A DNA stretch of 64,000 nt from Leucaena leucocephala (Eukaryota > Streptophyta > Magnoliopsida > Fabales > Fabaceae), in assembly GCA_037074615.1 (NCBI GenBank), contig CM073545.1, positions 16,262,001-16,326,000 of the forward strand, in the 5' to 3' direction. The notes beneath the pieces were generated by a model. The model was given only the letters and a program-made list of their open reading frames with translations, did not search any database and was not told the DNA's origin. This document shows positions 1 through 12,551 of the stretch, in pieces (position 1 is the stretch's first letter; every line of letters begins with the position of its first letter). The position numbers and the translations under genes were made by a program.

Positions 1-538
1 TAATTTACTTCTATATTTCTTTGACAATCTAAATTACCTACATTTGCCATTAGTTAATTAAATAAGCCCTGTACACATAATATTTGCAATACCGAGCATT
101 GCTAGAGACTATTTTAATTGCTTTATGGCAGGAGGTAGAGACCATTTGCGATGATGTGCGATTTGTTCTAAACGAATGCTACTTCATAAGAATTTATAAT
201 CATTGCAATGAAAGTTAAAGCTGAATAATTACTTCCTTGATTGTGAAGCATTTCTTACTTCAATAATTTTTCCTCTACTATTTCAAAAGCCTAAACCAAC
301 ATCCAAAGATCCAATGCATCACAACCAAAGAAGATAGCAGCTTATTAACAATTTACATGCAAACATCAGCATTACTTCATAAAAGTATCAGATGCCAAAT
401 CTATCAGAGAGATAACACCATCATCAGGTGTAGTTAGAACAATTGGTTGAAAGGTACAATAGCCAAAGAAGGTATGGTGGAGAGATCAATACAACTTTTG
501 AGCCAAAAGGAAAGCCCAAATATTCTTACAGGGCCAAC
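1..538. other. 3' flank of the bHLH gene
   Basis: This AT-rich stretch follows the stop codon of the minus-strand bHLH gene. It probably contains that gene's 3' untranslated region and the start of the next intergenic space. I see no coding exon, tRNA or repeat in it. Confidence 0.5.
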
Positions 539-3051
539 TTAGGCAACTGGTGGACGGAGTACATGATCCTGTGAAGTATCCACTGCAGCTGGTGGCATAA
601 ATTGCCACATGGCAACTCCTGGATAACTGATAAATGGTACCAACTTGTTGCCGGGGGCTTGGCCTTGCGCAGCAGCAACATATGCAGCAGGAATTGCAGG
701 CGGGGAAGGCAAGAAACTAGGCTGTACATTGATAGTTTTCAGCTGCTGCTCCAACTTTTCTTTCTCTCCCTTGAGCCTCTGTTTCTCATCACGAAGTTCA
801 TTCTTCTCAGCCTACACATCGAAATTTAACATGGTTGCCATTCTATAAATTTCCATGATTTCTCTTCCAACATAGCGAGGTGTTAAATTTGTGGCAGAAA
901 TTTTGAAGGAAGAAGTAATCAAGAACATCAGACCACCCAGCAAATCATTCCATCCTCAACAATTTGTAATGAGTATGAATTGAAACCTCACCTTCAACTC
1001 TTTTATCTTCTCTTGAAGACTCGTATTTGAATCTTTCAGATTCTGGGCTTCACCCTTTAACTGTGTCACCATTCGAACAGCATCAATCAAAATGGCAGCT
1101 TTGTCTGTTTTGAGAGGCCTTCCAGGCTCCAAAATGGAGCCTAATTCAACAAACCTAACCATGTCAAGCATATCAGGTACATGCCCCAGATGCACATTTA
1201 AACACAAAGTCACATGGAGAAGAAAGATAGACAGAAGGAATGGAGGGGGCCAGAAACTTTACTTGTCATTCAACCTATCCCTGCGCAATTTCTCACGACA
1301 TGCCTTGGAGCTGGAAGCAGTACAAGAATCAGATCTACTCCTGCAACAGGAAATGAACTAGAGATATGAGATAAATTACTTCAAGCGGAAGTTATCAGCA
1401 TTAGATCTAATAAATTTGTTATGTTCAAATGTTTAGGGGGGAAATGAATTGATGCTTAAAAACAGAGAAAGATGACAAGGGAATATTGGCGAAAGCGATC
1501 CCCATCAACATGTTTTACGTCTATTTAATATTCAAAGAATCACGTCTGCATCTTGATTTGAGTCTTCAATTTTTATTGGTATATAAAATATAAATAGAAA
1601 GAAAAGATATAGATTAGAACTTAACACAGAATCTGAGAATAAAATATATACCTCTTCTTTGAACCAGGTTCTCTGAGGCCATCAGAATCCCCCAATGAGC
1701 CATCAATTTCCATACTAGGAACAGATGGTATCGTCAGAGAAGAAGAATGGGTTAGTAACTATTTCTTCTTTGCAGATTGAGTGGAAAATAAAAGGAAGGA
1801 GTTGAGAAGGCGTTGGCATTTAACTGGTTCAACCATGTTTCTATCAACTAAATAAATTTAATAGCAGTAGATAGTACGATATAAAACACACCGTTATATA
1901 TATATACCAAAAATATATTCTGACAAACAAACCCATCCACCACAGGTTGAACTCATATATTTTCAATGATATTATCTAAGGTTCAAATTCAACTGCAAGC
2001 ATGCAAATACAGCATTGAAGATAGCATTCTTTTTCCGAAGATCCTAAGCATCCTAATACAGATTCGTCCTTAAAATAAAAATTTTGCAGGATGAGATATA
2101 AAATAAAATGACAGATTGGCCATCAACAGATATTTAGCTTGCATGTCTTTGCTTCCAGATTTCACTTCACAACAAAAAGGGCTTTCCTAAAATAGCATAG
2201 TTGCATCTTGCATGTGTCTTATTATTAGATCTGAATTTGTAGTCTATTAAATTGGGGCATTCTTCCCTCTTTGATTTCAATTTGAATAATAAAGCATCTA
2301 CTTGTTGGATGCACTGATATTATTAAGCTTGACTCAGTTGCCATCCATTTACGAGTGTTGTTAATGAAACTGAACTCAATGGAATAATGTTGCCGCCAAA
2401 ATCCGGGTACAAGATTAGAGCTATAATTAGCTTAGTGATTGAATTTGCAAAGGATTGCTCGGACTTCAGAGCTCATGTCCGAAGTACATGGGTAGGAGAT
2501 GCTAGATCACTTACCAATTGAACTTTTATAACTCAGTGAGATAAGTTGTTGCATGTTAAAGTTCAAGTATCAAAATTCTAATCCAGCGGGGATTAAGCTC
2601 ACCTTCCCTTTTCTTTTTAATTGACACTCGTATTGATTATTGCAAGCCATATAATACTTAAAAGTACATTCTTCCATGAATCAAGCAACAAGAGCCAGTA
2701 CCAGTTCTGAACTCAGAAATCAAACATGAACAGTACAAGTTAAGAATTTCATAGAAGCAAGGCAATCAGGGAAGCACGAAGAGCAAAATCTTAGATAAGA
2801 AGCAAAAGAATTAGCACCGGAATCAAACCCTAACCAATCCGTTATAAAGGGCAAAATAAAACAGGGCATTCAACAAATGGAAAACGCAATTCTGAATGAT
2901 CCAACTACCTGACATTTGAAGAACCATTAGTGGCCTGCGCCGGCCAGGTGAACCCACCGGAGGCATGGACAGTGAAGTTCCCATCAGGGACGGATATGTC
3001 GTCAATCAGGCCATAATCGAAAAACCAATTTGAGTTTTCCGGGGAAACCAT
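539..3051 (-). CDS. ILR3: bHLH transcription factor, subgroup IVc (ILR3/bHLH105-like)
   Basis: Five exons join in phase: 2909-3051, 1652-1714, 1263-1334, 992-1154 and 539-811, giving 237 residues. That is close to the roughly 234 residues I recall for Arabidopsis ILR3. The start MVSPENSNW is the conserved N terminus of this group. The basic region (ACREKLRRDRLNDK, about residues 77-90) carries the E and R residues that contact E-box DNA. A helix-loop-helix (FVELGSILEPG, then KTDKAAILIDAV) follows, then a leucine-zipper-like helix with repeated EK/LK. The C terminus is rich in proline and alanine (PSPPAIPAAYVAAAQG) and ends PPVA. Group IVc factors dimerise in the nucleus and activate iron-deficiency genes; ILR3 also affects auxin-conjugate responses. 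This is family knowledge. Assignment to IVc is strong, and ILR3 rather than bHLH115 is supported mainly by synteny. Confidence 0.93.
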
Positions 3052-5870
3052 TCTGGGGTTGAGGTTCCCGGTAAATTCGGGATCTCCCGCGTCGCTTCTT
3101 GTCCTGGGAATCCAACAGCTAATGAGAGATTAGGTTGAGAAAAAACAAAGCTTTATTATTATTTATTATTTTTCTGTTTTTTCCTGGGGAAAGAGTTGAG
3201 GAGGAAATGGATCGTCGGACGCAAGTGGAGGTGAGATTCTCGTCGGCATTTCTCAACACGGATCCGGATCTGGATCATCTTTAAACCCGGATTTTCTTGG
3301 TCGCCGAAATCATGGGATCAACAAAACATAGGGCTTTTTTCTTAACAACAATCTAAAGAAAACGTCGCCAAAATTGTCTGAAAAGAGAAACAAACCCATA
3401 TAAAGGCAAAATATATTATAATATATCATTAATTAATAAATATATATAATTAAATTTATAGCAAATATTTCATTTACGAGACATAAATAATATAGCTTGC
3501 TATATATGTGTGTAACGCAGAGAAAATGCGGACTCACAAAATATCCCAGAAAAAAAGTTTATTACAAAACCAAATTTTTTTGTGGTCCAAATCGTGGACT
3601 TAAATAAATACATTTTATTTTCGAAGTTGGAAGTAACCTCTTGATAATTTTTCGGTCACTGAAAAATGTTTTTATTTAAAACATTTAAATTTGAAACAAC
3701 AATAAAATGTAATGTGATTTTTAATTTTAGTGAACATCTATGCATAGTCTGCAACAAAAATACCTTTATTAATTAATGTGTTATTTTTTGTTAACAAGAT
3801 GCATGTATTTTTTTATTTGATCAATGATATTATCTTTTTCAAAATTTATAATATAAATAATTCTCATATTTTTTAATAAATATGTTTTTTAAGATTTAAC
3901 TTTAATTGAATTTAATGTGTGCCTATACATTACGTTAGGGATTACGCGTATAAATAAATTATTTGAAATATCGCTATTCATTGAAGTGTAAAGTTTAGAA
4001 TAATTATAACAAAACTTGTGGAATTTGCTTACCAAAAAACAAGTGAAAAAGAATTGGTCTTTGCATGACTTGTGCCTTTTTTTTTTACTATTATCTATAA
4101 TCACATGTTCCATGTTATACTGTTATATATGCATAAGGATCCAATGTATTGTCTTTGGTGTGGCCAACTCGACACACTTATTAGATAATTGGGTTTTTTA
4201 AATATAATGTTATAAGTTTGAATCAAGCCGCATATATAAAAAAAGTTGTTAGAAGAAGTAAAACTGACTTTAATAATCTTTATGTTACGAGAGGATTAGT
4301 CTTTAGTTATCAGCTCAATTTTTAAGATCTTAATGATCATTACTTAATTATTAATTAATAATTAATAATTGTTAAAGTTTCTTGCATCCTATACATATAA
4401 CGGCTAAAAATGTGAAAGCACATAAACACTAGGTATCTTATTATCTCATATGCTTGAAAAAAGTAATATTGATTTGTAGAATTTATATAATTTAGTATGA
4501 ATATGAATGGTAGTGTTTTAATTGAAATATTTTTTTAATCAACAGAGAAGTTGATGCGATCAATTAGGTGTTTATTTATTGGGAGATAGTAATGTTTGAA
4601 AACCACGTGATTGTCCTGAGTAATTTTAATGGGGTGGGGTTTGGTGTGAGGATTAAAGACAAAAGGCATCGTTAAAATTTAAGAGCAGTTGATAATTACA
4701 CATTTTTAATTAGTCCCAGAAACATTAAGTTTAAAAAATAAAGTTGATAAGGTTCTATATATATATATAATAGGAACGGTGGAATGACACATATTAGAGA
4801 GAAAATAGTTAACAAATTATTTAAATTGGTTCGAATGCTTACACGAAAGGTCATTTGATGCGCCAATTAATAAAATAAATTAAGTAATATAGAGTCTTAT
4901 AAAAAAAATAATAAAATAAAATAAAATACTCAACAAAATTATTAATTATGACATCTTAATTAATTATTTATCTAAAAATTTATATGTTAATATATTATAA
5001 TGGTATTATAGAATCTATAATCTTAATTATAAGAGTTAGTTAATTTTTTTTTTATAAATTAAAAAAATTAATTAAGTATAACTAATATAAAATCTAATTA
5101 ATTAATTTAAATAAATTGATAAATTTTATTATAATTAATTAATTTATTTAATTTTTTAATTTATTTAAAAAATTAATTAATTTTTATAATTAAAATTGGA
5201 TTGAGTAATCAACTTTATTTGGTAAAATAAAGTTGCGTATTTGCAAAAAGAATATAAAATCTAAAAAATAGTCGTGTCATTAGAAAAGTGGCATTGTTGA
5301 GTCGTATAAATAATGCCACGGGTTTAACATGTTATATTTTAAATTAATACTTTTTGTCAAAAAAATTATATAATTATTCCATCTTGATCGGTAATTTGGC
5401 ATGATTAGAAGTTTAATGAAGACTCTCTTTTTTTTGTTCAACAATGAAGACTACATTATTGCATTAGGTAAATTTAATTGAGAGGGGGGTTTTGGGGGGG
5501 GGGGGGGTTAAAGACAAAAAACATCGTTGAAGTTTAAAATTAAAGCTGTGAGAACAATTATTAGATTAAAAAACACATAATTAATCAAAATTAAGTTTAA
5601 TAGAAATAGCTAGTTCTTTATAACGAGGTAAATCAAAATTTAAATTCTTACTAAAAATGTATCTATATTTAATATGTAATATTATTTTAAATATAATTAT
5701 TTTTAATAAGTAGATGTTTGAGCTTATATTTTTTTTTTTTTGAAAAAACACGTGGAACTCTTCATATTTAGCACAAGGGCGACAACTTAGAAAATTATAA
5801 AGACTTACTTATTTTACTTGACAGAAATGATAGAGACAAGACCACAAATCGTATTTTTTTATTTTTATTG
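3052..5870. other. intergenic: bHLH 5' flank, then AT-rich DNA
   Basis: The first 300 or so bases are relatively GC-rich and probably hold the 5' untranslated region and promoter of the bHLH gene. The rest is very AT-rich. Around 4150-4330 there is a SINE-like patch with a degenerate B-box (AGTTTGAATC) and a trailing GAGGATTAG motif. Around 4980-5200 lies an AT-rich repeat resembling the DNA that flanks the pararetrovirus near 37.6 kb. No credible gene is seen. Confidence 0.5.
5484..5507 (+). repeat. guanine-rich homopolymer tract
   Basis: Six G residues, then TTTT, then fourteen G residues in a row, in DNA that is otherwise more than 70% AT. It could form a G-quadruplex, or be a collapsed or error-prone homopolymer in the assembly. 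Confidence 0.7.
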
Positions 5871-6615
5871 GCATGTTTAGATAAAAATTTTAAAAATATC
5901 TTATAAAATTTTTTTTGGACAATTTTTAGAAAAAAATTTATAAAAAAATAATTTTAAATAAATGAGTATTTAGATAGTTATTACAGAATTTTTATGATTA
6001 ATAAATTATAAAAAAAAGATAAAATAAAAAAATAATTAATTAACTATTCATCTCTATTCCTCTATGTTCATAAATAGTGATACTTGTCTTCATACCCCAA
6101 TGGTCAATAACAGAAGTAGCAAACAGTGATTTTTGACGACGGCAAGTTGCAGAATAAGACAAGACGGTGACAAAAATAGGAGAGAAGGTGAATCAAAAGA
6201 CGCAGAGATTTGAAGAGCTAGAACCAGAATAGCGACCTCCACGACTTCCACCATCTCTCAATGAAGACCATGATCTCCCACCGGCTACTCCACTACAGAG
6301 GACCCTCCTCCCTCCCAGCGACAACGACGATAGAAATAGTGGTGGAAAGAAGGTAATGGCGCAGAGAGAGAGGAGAGAGGAAATAAAAGAGAGAAGAGAA
6401 GGTGTCATAAAAAGTAGAAGTAAAATAGTAATTTGGTAGTCTATAAATTTTTTTACTATTCTAAAAGTTATTCTCATGAGTTTATTCAAAATTATAGTTT
6501 GATCTATAAACCCTTCTAGACAAATATAATTGTTTGTTTTGAAATTTTTTCAAACTAAAATTTAGGTTAAAAATATTTTTAAAATTTTAGTTTAAGAATT
6601 ATCCAAACAGACGCA
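5871..6615. mobile_element. MITE-like element, copy A, with a GC-rich internal segment
   Basis: The ends are imperfect inverted repeats: the left end reads GCATGTTTAGATAAAAATTT, and the right end, reverse-complemented, starts GCGTCTGTTTGGATAATTC. The core near 6395-6450 (AAGTAAAATAGTAATTTGG) is shared with 35322-35365 and, inverted, 62355-62400. Unlike those copies, this one carries about 300 bases of clearly higher GC (about 6090-6370), possibly captured from elsewhere. The ORF there has no recognisable family. Exact ends and target-site duplication were not fixed. Confidence 0.55.
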
Positions 6616-7828
6616 TTATCATTTTTTCGACCAGATGCATTACTTAGACCCAGCATGATCATTACCTAATTAATTAACTTATCTTTTACTAATGATTCAC
6701 ACCATTAACTTAAATTCAAAAAAATAATAAACGGTGATAAATAATATTATCCATAAATTGTAAATAATATAAATATTATTAGTTTTACATATAATAATGA
6801 TATTAATTAATATTTCAAAAATATATATTGAGAGCTTCTGCCCTATATTTTTTTGTTTAATAAAAAAAAATCTGAATCCTGAACTTCTAATCATATTTCA
6901 TGAGTTTGCCTGTTGTAGCTATCATTCTTTCTAATCAAATTGAATCATGAACATGTATGTGAAAGGTCCATTTACGGTGCAAAGTTTGTAATTAATGATA
7001 AATATCTGGAAAATAATGACAACAATAATATTTACTAGACGCGGCATGGTTGAGTAATCAAATTAAGCAGTAGTTTGAAAAAAATAAAAAGAATTGAGCA
7101 GTTTGATAAATTATAATATAAATATTTTTTAAATTAATTACCTAATTTTTATATTAAAAATTATATGTAATATGTTTTATTATTTTAGACATCAACATCT
7201 GTCTCTTTTTTTATCGTCCGTTTGTCAATAACTATTTAGCTCTATTTGTTGTTAAAATTGCATATTTATCCGTAAATTGAGGATATAATAGCCAAAGATA
7301 TTTAGGGTGTGTTTAGCTCAATAGAAAGGAGAGGAGGGGAGAGATTTTAATAGAAGTAAAGAAAAAAAAATATGAGAGATTTTATTATTACCTTGTTTGG
7401 ATTAATATCAAAGGAGAAGAGGGGAGGAATTTTAATATTATCTTATTTGGTTCAAGAAGGGAAGGGAGAAAAAATATTTATATATAGACAAATTTATCCT
7501 TATATTATTTTATAGAATATTTTAACAAAATATAATATATGAGTAATATTAGGATATTAAAAAAATTATGAGCATATTAGTATGATAAAATAAAAATATT
7601 TTTTTTTAAATTCTCTTAATTTTGGAGAGAAAGTTAAAGTTGAGAGGGAAATATCAAACGATGCCTTCCAGAAGAAAAAAGAAAACGCAGTACTGTTGTT
7701 ATATGTTACATTATTGCTACAAACAACAAACGAAAACCACAATCAAAATGAATCCAGCAAGACATGAAAACTAAATAGTAAAAGAAAGTAAGAAAGAAAG
7801 AAGACTTTTGTAGTCTGATTATTTATAG

Positions 7829-7862
<34 letters not shown>

Positions 7863-7879
7863 AAATAAAAGAGGAAGAT
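6616..7879. other. intergenic, AT-rich, with degenerate repeats
   Basis: No gene is visible. Around 7310-7680 there are degenerate repeats with a purine-rich GGAGAGGAGGGGAG motif next to GTTTGGATT, typical of MITE ends. The last part is the probable 3' untranslated region of the thioredoxin gene. Confidence 0.45.
7831..7860 (+). repeat. (AAT)10 microsatellite
   Basis: Ten uninterrupted ATA/AAT units lie 20 bases beyond the stop codon of the thioredoxin gene, probably within its 3' untranslated region. Confidence 0.9.
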
Positions 7880-10464
7880 CTAGAGAGAGTTGTTGCGAGT
7901 AAGAAAAGCATCGATTCTTTTCTTGAGCTCCTCAGGATTTGCACCCACTACTCTCTCCATCTCCTTCCCTCCACTTAGCATCACAAATGTTGGCATTGCT
8001 TTTATCTCCATCTTCGTTGCTACTTCCTGCAATCGCGAATTTTCTCCTTAATCACATTATTCATAACTAATAAAGATCAGATTTATAATGAGCGTGTACA
8101 AATAAAAGTTTATGTGAAATTTATTATAGAGAAAATAATAAAAACATATTTGAAGTTGTTAGAACATGATTGTTGAAGCATCATTGGCTGAATGGAGTAA
8201 ATCAAATAACATAAAATTATTTTTTGATAGAGTACAATGACAATCTATGTTAATTATCTGCAAAGGATATTATTATTAGGAGACTATGGAAAATATGAAT
8301 GAACAGATCATCACCTACCACTACAGAAAAATGATTTTGGTGGATGTTAGTTTATAGTGTTCTATGAACAGTTAGAAAGTCACATAATTTTTAATAATTA
8401 TACTACTAATAGCTAAAAGTTATAACCTTTTAATCACATTTTTAGCAGTTTAGTACCAACCGCTATAATACTGCTAGAGAATGCGAAAAATAATCGTAAT
8501 TTCTAACGGTTCAGAAAACTGCTAGATAATTTGTGGACATTTCTAGTTGTTATATGGACATTTCTAGCCGTTGTCCCTAGAACTGTTAGAAATATATTCG
8601 GTTACCGATGAGTCAAGACACGTGGTAGGTAGTAGTTCATTTAGGATTTGTATTTTCTAACGATTTTAGAGACATTTTTAATGAGTAATAACCGCTAGAA
8701 ATCTCCACATAAATTTTGAATTTTGAATTTCAATTTTTTCTCTTATCTGACATTTCTAACAGTTCCAAACCGCTAAAAATATTTTTTTATACATAAATTA
8801 AATATATATAAATAAATTAGAATTGATTTAATTTTTTTAAAAAATTATATTTTTGACATTTCTAGCTATTTTTAGCAGTTTAGAGCACCACTAGAAAGTG
8901 TCCAGACAAAAACAACCGCTACAAAATATACAAAATTGCCAGGAATTATTTGCATACCTTTATAAATACCATATCATCCCTCATTCATTCATTCCCACAT
9001 TTTTTCTCTCCCTCTCCTCTCTTTTATTAAAATTATGTATTCTCTCCTCCTCCTCCTTTTTTTCTTTACATAGTAAGAATTTATTTATTTTGTATATCTT
9101 TATTTATTTTATTTATAGTTTACTAATATACTTATATTTTATTCTTTCATATTTCTTTCTTCATTTCTACTAATACAACCACTTTTTTAACTTATGAATT
9201 GAAGTTTAATACTACAAAGTATCTAATCTCTAATTTTTTACATATCTAACTCAATTACCTTATCAAATTAAATTAAATTCATGTGATACAATCATAATTT
9301 AATTACTTATTATTTATCACAATATATTTTTATATATAACATATAATATATTACTAATTATACATATCAACATAATCATATGAGATAATTTATTTAATAA
9401 TTTTTTAATTAATAATATTATATTTTATAATAATAAAAAAAATTAGTTTTTTATTGTTTTCCTAAAATAAGATTTCTAGCGGTTTTATAACCGCTCGAAA
9501 ATAATAAACCTAAAAAAAAATTACTCAAATTCAAATTTTAGACCCTAAACATGAAAAAAATATTAGATGTTTAAATTTTGGCACCACATTTTTAGTATAC
9601 CGCTAGAAATTTTGGTACTATTCTAAAAATTTCATTTCCTGCTAACAAAGGTGATTATTAAAAAAATTTTAACGCTTCTAAGAAACGCTAGAAATATTTT
9701 CTCTTTTCTAACATTTTTACTATTATATGAAGTAGTTTTCAATAACAATTAGAAATTATTTTTTAACACTTGAATTTTTAATAGTTTACCCAATCCCTAA
9801 AAATGCTATAAAATAACCGTGAGTATTTTCAAAAGGCTAGGAGAAAGAAACAACAAGACTCTTACTTGTGTGGAACACAGAATCAAAATAGATCTTACAC
9901 TTTCTCTTTCTTCAACTCAGGTGAAGATTATATTTCATTCGTATCCTATATCCAGATGAAATTATTAAAAGGGAAAAAGAAAACTGGAGATCAAAGAGCC
10001 AGACTCTACGAAAGCAGACCTGTAATTATATATATTTAGCAGAATATATATATATATTTGATTAACTAATATTCTTAATACGTACGAACTAACCTGAACC
10101 TCGTCAACATCAAGCATGAAGAAGAGGACATGTTGGTATGAAGAAGAAAGGTTTTGAAAGGAAGGATTCATGGCGACAGAAGGCATACACCAGGAAGCAG
10201 AAAAGTGAACCAGGACCTGCAGTTTTAAGATCAATTCAGTAATTAATGAATGTTGCAGAGAGCGGAGAGGAGAAACTGAGGGAAATGATGAAAGAGAACA
10301 AGATGAAGAAGAAGAAGATGAGAGAGACGAACAGGGAAGGCTTGGTTGGTTGCTTCAGTGATCTGATTTTCCCATTCAGTCTCTGAGTTTATTCTGATAA
10401 CCCTAGATTTCTTCATCTGCTCATGCCCCTTCATCTTCGTCTTCTCCATCTTCTTCGTCTTCAC
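7880..10464 (-). CDS. CXXS1: thioredoxin-like protein CXXS1 (monocysteinic active site)
   Basis: Three exons join in phase: 10333-10464, 10094-10216 and 7880-8026, giving 133 residues, normal for an h-type-like thioredoxin. The active site reads W53-C-M-P-S57, so the second, resolving cysteine is serine. This marks the CXXS1 group, which I recall as having disulfide-isomerase-like rather than reductase activity. The cis-proline motif MPT is at about residues 96-98, and the C-terminal helix is GANPEELKKRIDAF. There is no signal peptide, so it is probably cytosolic. The N terminus is lysine-rich with four in-frame ATGs among the first 17 codons; I chose the first at 10464, but a shorter start is possible. 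Intron 2 is about 2.1 kb and contains a CACTA-like element. The exon 1 donor GTTCGT is a weaker GT site. Confidence 0.92.
8319..9850. mobile_element. non-autonomous CACTA-like (CMC/En-Spm) DNA transposon in CXXS1 intron 2
   Basis: The left end begins CACTACAGAAAAATGATTTT at 8319, the typical CACTA terminus. Between there and about 9830, variants of TTTCTAGCGGTT and its inverse AACCGCTAGAAA recur a dozen or more times in both orientations (for example 8455-8490, 8497-8530, 8690-8700, 8751-8790, 9470-9500, 9598-9612). Such subterminal repeats bind transposase in known CACTA elements. No transposase reading frame is present, so it would need a helper. The right terminus is degraded (a weak candidate is CTTACTTGTGTGG near 9866), so that boundary is approximate. 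It interrupts an intron and leaves the thioredoxin exons intact. Confidence 0.68.
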
Positions 10465-12551
10465 AAGGTTGCTTTATATATATATAATGCTTTGTCAAAG
10501 CATCAGAATCATGTGGTTGGATTTGCATTAAAATATAATATATGTTGCTTTTTATCTCCTGATATTTTCTCATTTCTTTTCTATGGAAAATGTAAAAAGG
10601 ATCATTTTTTTAATATTTAATGTTCGAGTCTAACTAAAATTATATAAATATTTCTTGAATTTAATTGAAATTATATTAAATAGTTTGTATAAAATCTCTA
10701 CTAAAATTATTGGATTCAATTACATGAATTCTCTCTAATTCTAACCTTAATGCAAATCTCTACTAATTAAAAAAAAAAAAGGTTTGTACCATCTTACCCA
10801 ATCAAGTATAATGTCAATATAAAATAAAACTTTATTACCAGTTTTATTATACATAAATCAAGAAATTAAATGAGATTTCTCATGACTATTTTTATTTGTT
10901 AAAATTAATAAATTAAAGTCAATATTTTCATGTTATCAAAATTAGGTGAATAAAAGTTTTAAGAGTAGAAAAAATTAGGTTGGATATTGGAAAATATCCT
11001 CCATTTAGAATTTGACTCGGGTTTCAAATCAAAATTAATTAATGGTATCAACTATTAGTTGTGATAATAAATTGATTTTTTTTAAAAGTCAAAAACCAAA
11101 AAGAAAAAAAGAAGACCCGAATCTAATTATCTGACAAGTTAAAACAGAATACCTAATATACTCCGTTTTGAAGAAGACACGAAATGGATTTATATGAAGA
11201 CAGATTTGGTGGGTGTTGGCTTTATGCAATTCTAAAGGTCATGCATCAAATTAATTAAGAAATAAATAATTTAATTGCCAAAAAAAAAAAAAATATTCTT
11301 CTAATTTTAAATATAAAATTTAATTTATTGTATAAACTAAATGTTATATTAAGTATTATAGGAGTAACATTTTTTGTCTTTTTGGAATTAAAGAACATGC
11401 CTTACTAGTCGTCTTCTTTGCTTTCTAACTTGTGATGTGTTGGCCTGCTAATAAAATTCATAACATTAAATCATTTAATTCATTCCATTTTTGTCTCCGT
11501 ATTGTACCTCTCCAGGATGCATCGTTACTCTCCGTAGCTTTCAGATACATTACTCACCAAACAAAAGAAAATAGATACAAATCTCGTAATTGATAGGATC
11601 TCTCATACGTGTAAGATATCAGAAATTTGTATTCGATTTTTTTCCATTATTATAAAATAAATATAAATGAACTTGATTCTTATGTAGACAGTAATTGAAG
11701 TAGTTTCCAAACAAAGTTGCATAGTAATTATCCTATCCTTAATATATAATTTAATTAAAAAATTAATCTTAATTTTAATTATAAGATATATTTTTTATAT
11801 TTATCTATTTTTTTAAATTACCCTATTAATACTCTTTCAATAATAATTAAATAAAAAAATAAAAAAAATTCTTAGAATATTTTTAAAAAATATATTATAT
11901 TAAAAATATATTTTATCCCTTATTGAATAATAAATACTTCTTTTACTTATTTTATCTGTAATTAATTGCTTTCATACTTTTTTTATCATTTTTTCATCAT
12001 TACTCTCTCCTTCACCCACATATAAATAAAACTACATATTCATTAATTTAACTAATATTAACTATTTTTTCGTATGCATCCATTCCAGATTGGTGTGGGC
12101 CATCTTTGTTTCATTCTACGTCTACATATCATGCTTGTTCTGAACACTTCCTTGTCTTTAAAGAAGAGCTAATAATAATTAATACAGATAATAAAAAATA
12201 TATTTATATCTCATATTGATATAAGTTTAATTTTTTTACTGTTATGAAGGCTCATTTAATAAATTATCTTATAAATCTATTATAAGTATTTTCTGAATTT
12301 TAAATTTATATTCTAACTTTAATGCGAGACCGAACCCAGATTTTTTTTAACCAAAAAACCAAACTTACCAGAAAGAGAGAGTGAATGGAATTCTATCAAA
12401 AAATTTGGGCCCAATTAAAGCCCAAAGGAGAAAAATAAAATTACGAAAGCACCCTCAATGGGGATAGGGTATGACCTTGTGGTGTTCGAGGAATAATGGT
12501 GGATAGAATTATTAGGGGATGTGACTAAAACTGTAACTGAACCTCACTCGC
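10465..12551. other. intergenic between two divergent genes, with a Stowaway-like repeat
   Basis: This AT-rich spacer separates the thioredoxin and PsbQ-like genes, which point away from each other, so both promoters lie here. About 11700-11960 matches the Stowaway-like family also seen near 20340, 23640, 54730 and 59600 (shared core TTCAATAATAATTAAATAAA). No coding exon is seen. Confidence 0.5.

Noticed and set aside
6193..6489. 98-codon frame in MITE copy A
   Set aside because: It spans the junction between the captured GC-rich block and the AT-rich element and has no family match.
7300..7680. Possible tandem repeat or CRISPR-like array
   Set aside because: The repeats are few, unequal and degenerate; this is eukaryotic DNA with MITE-like ends, not an array of spaced identical repeats.
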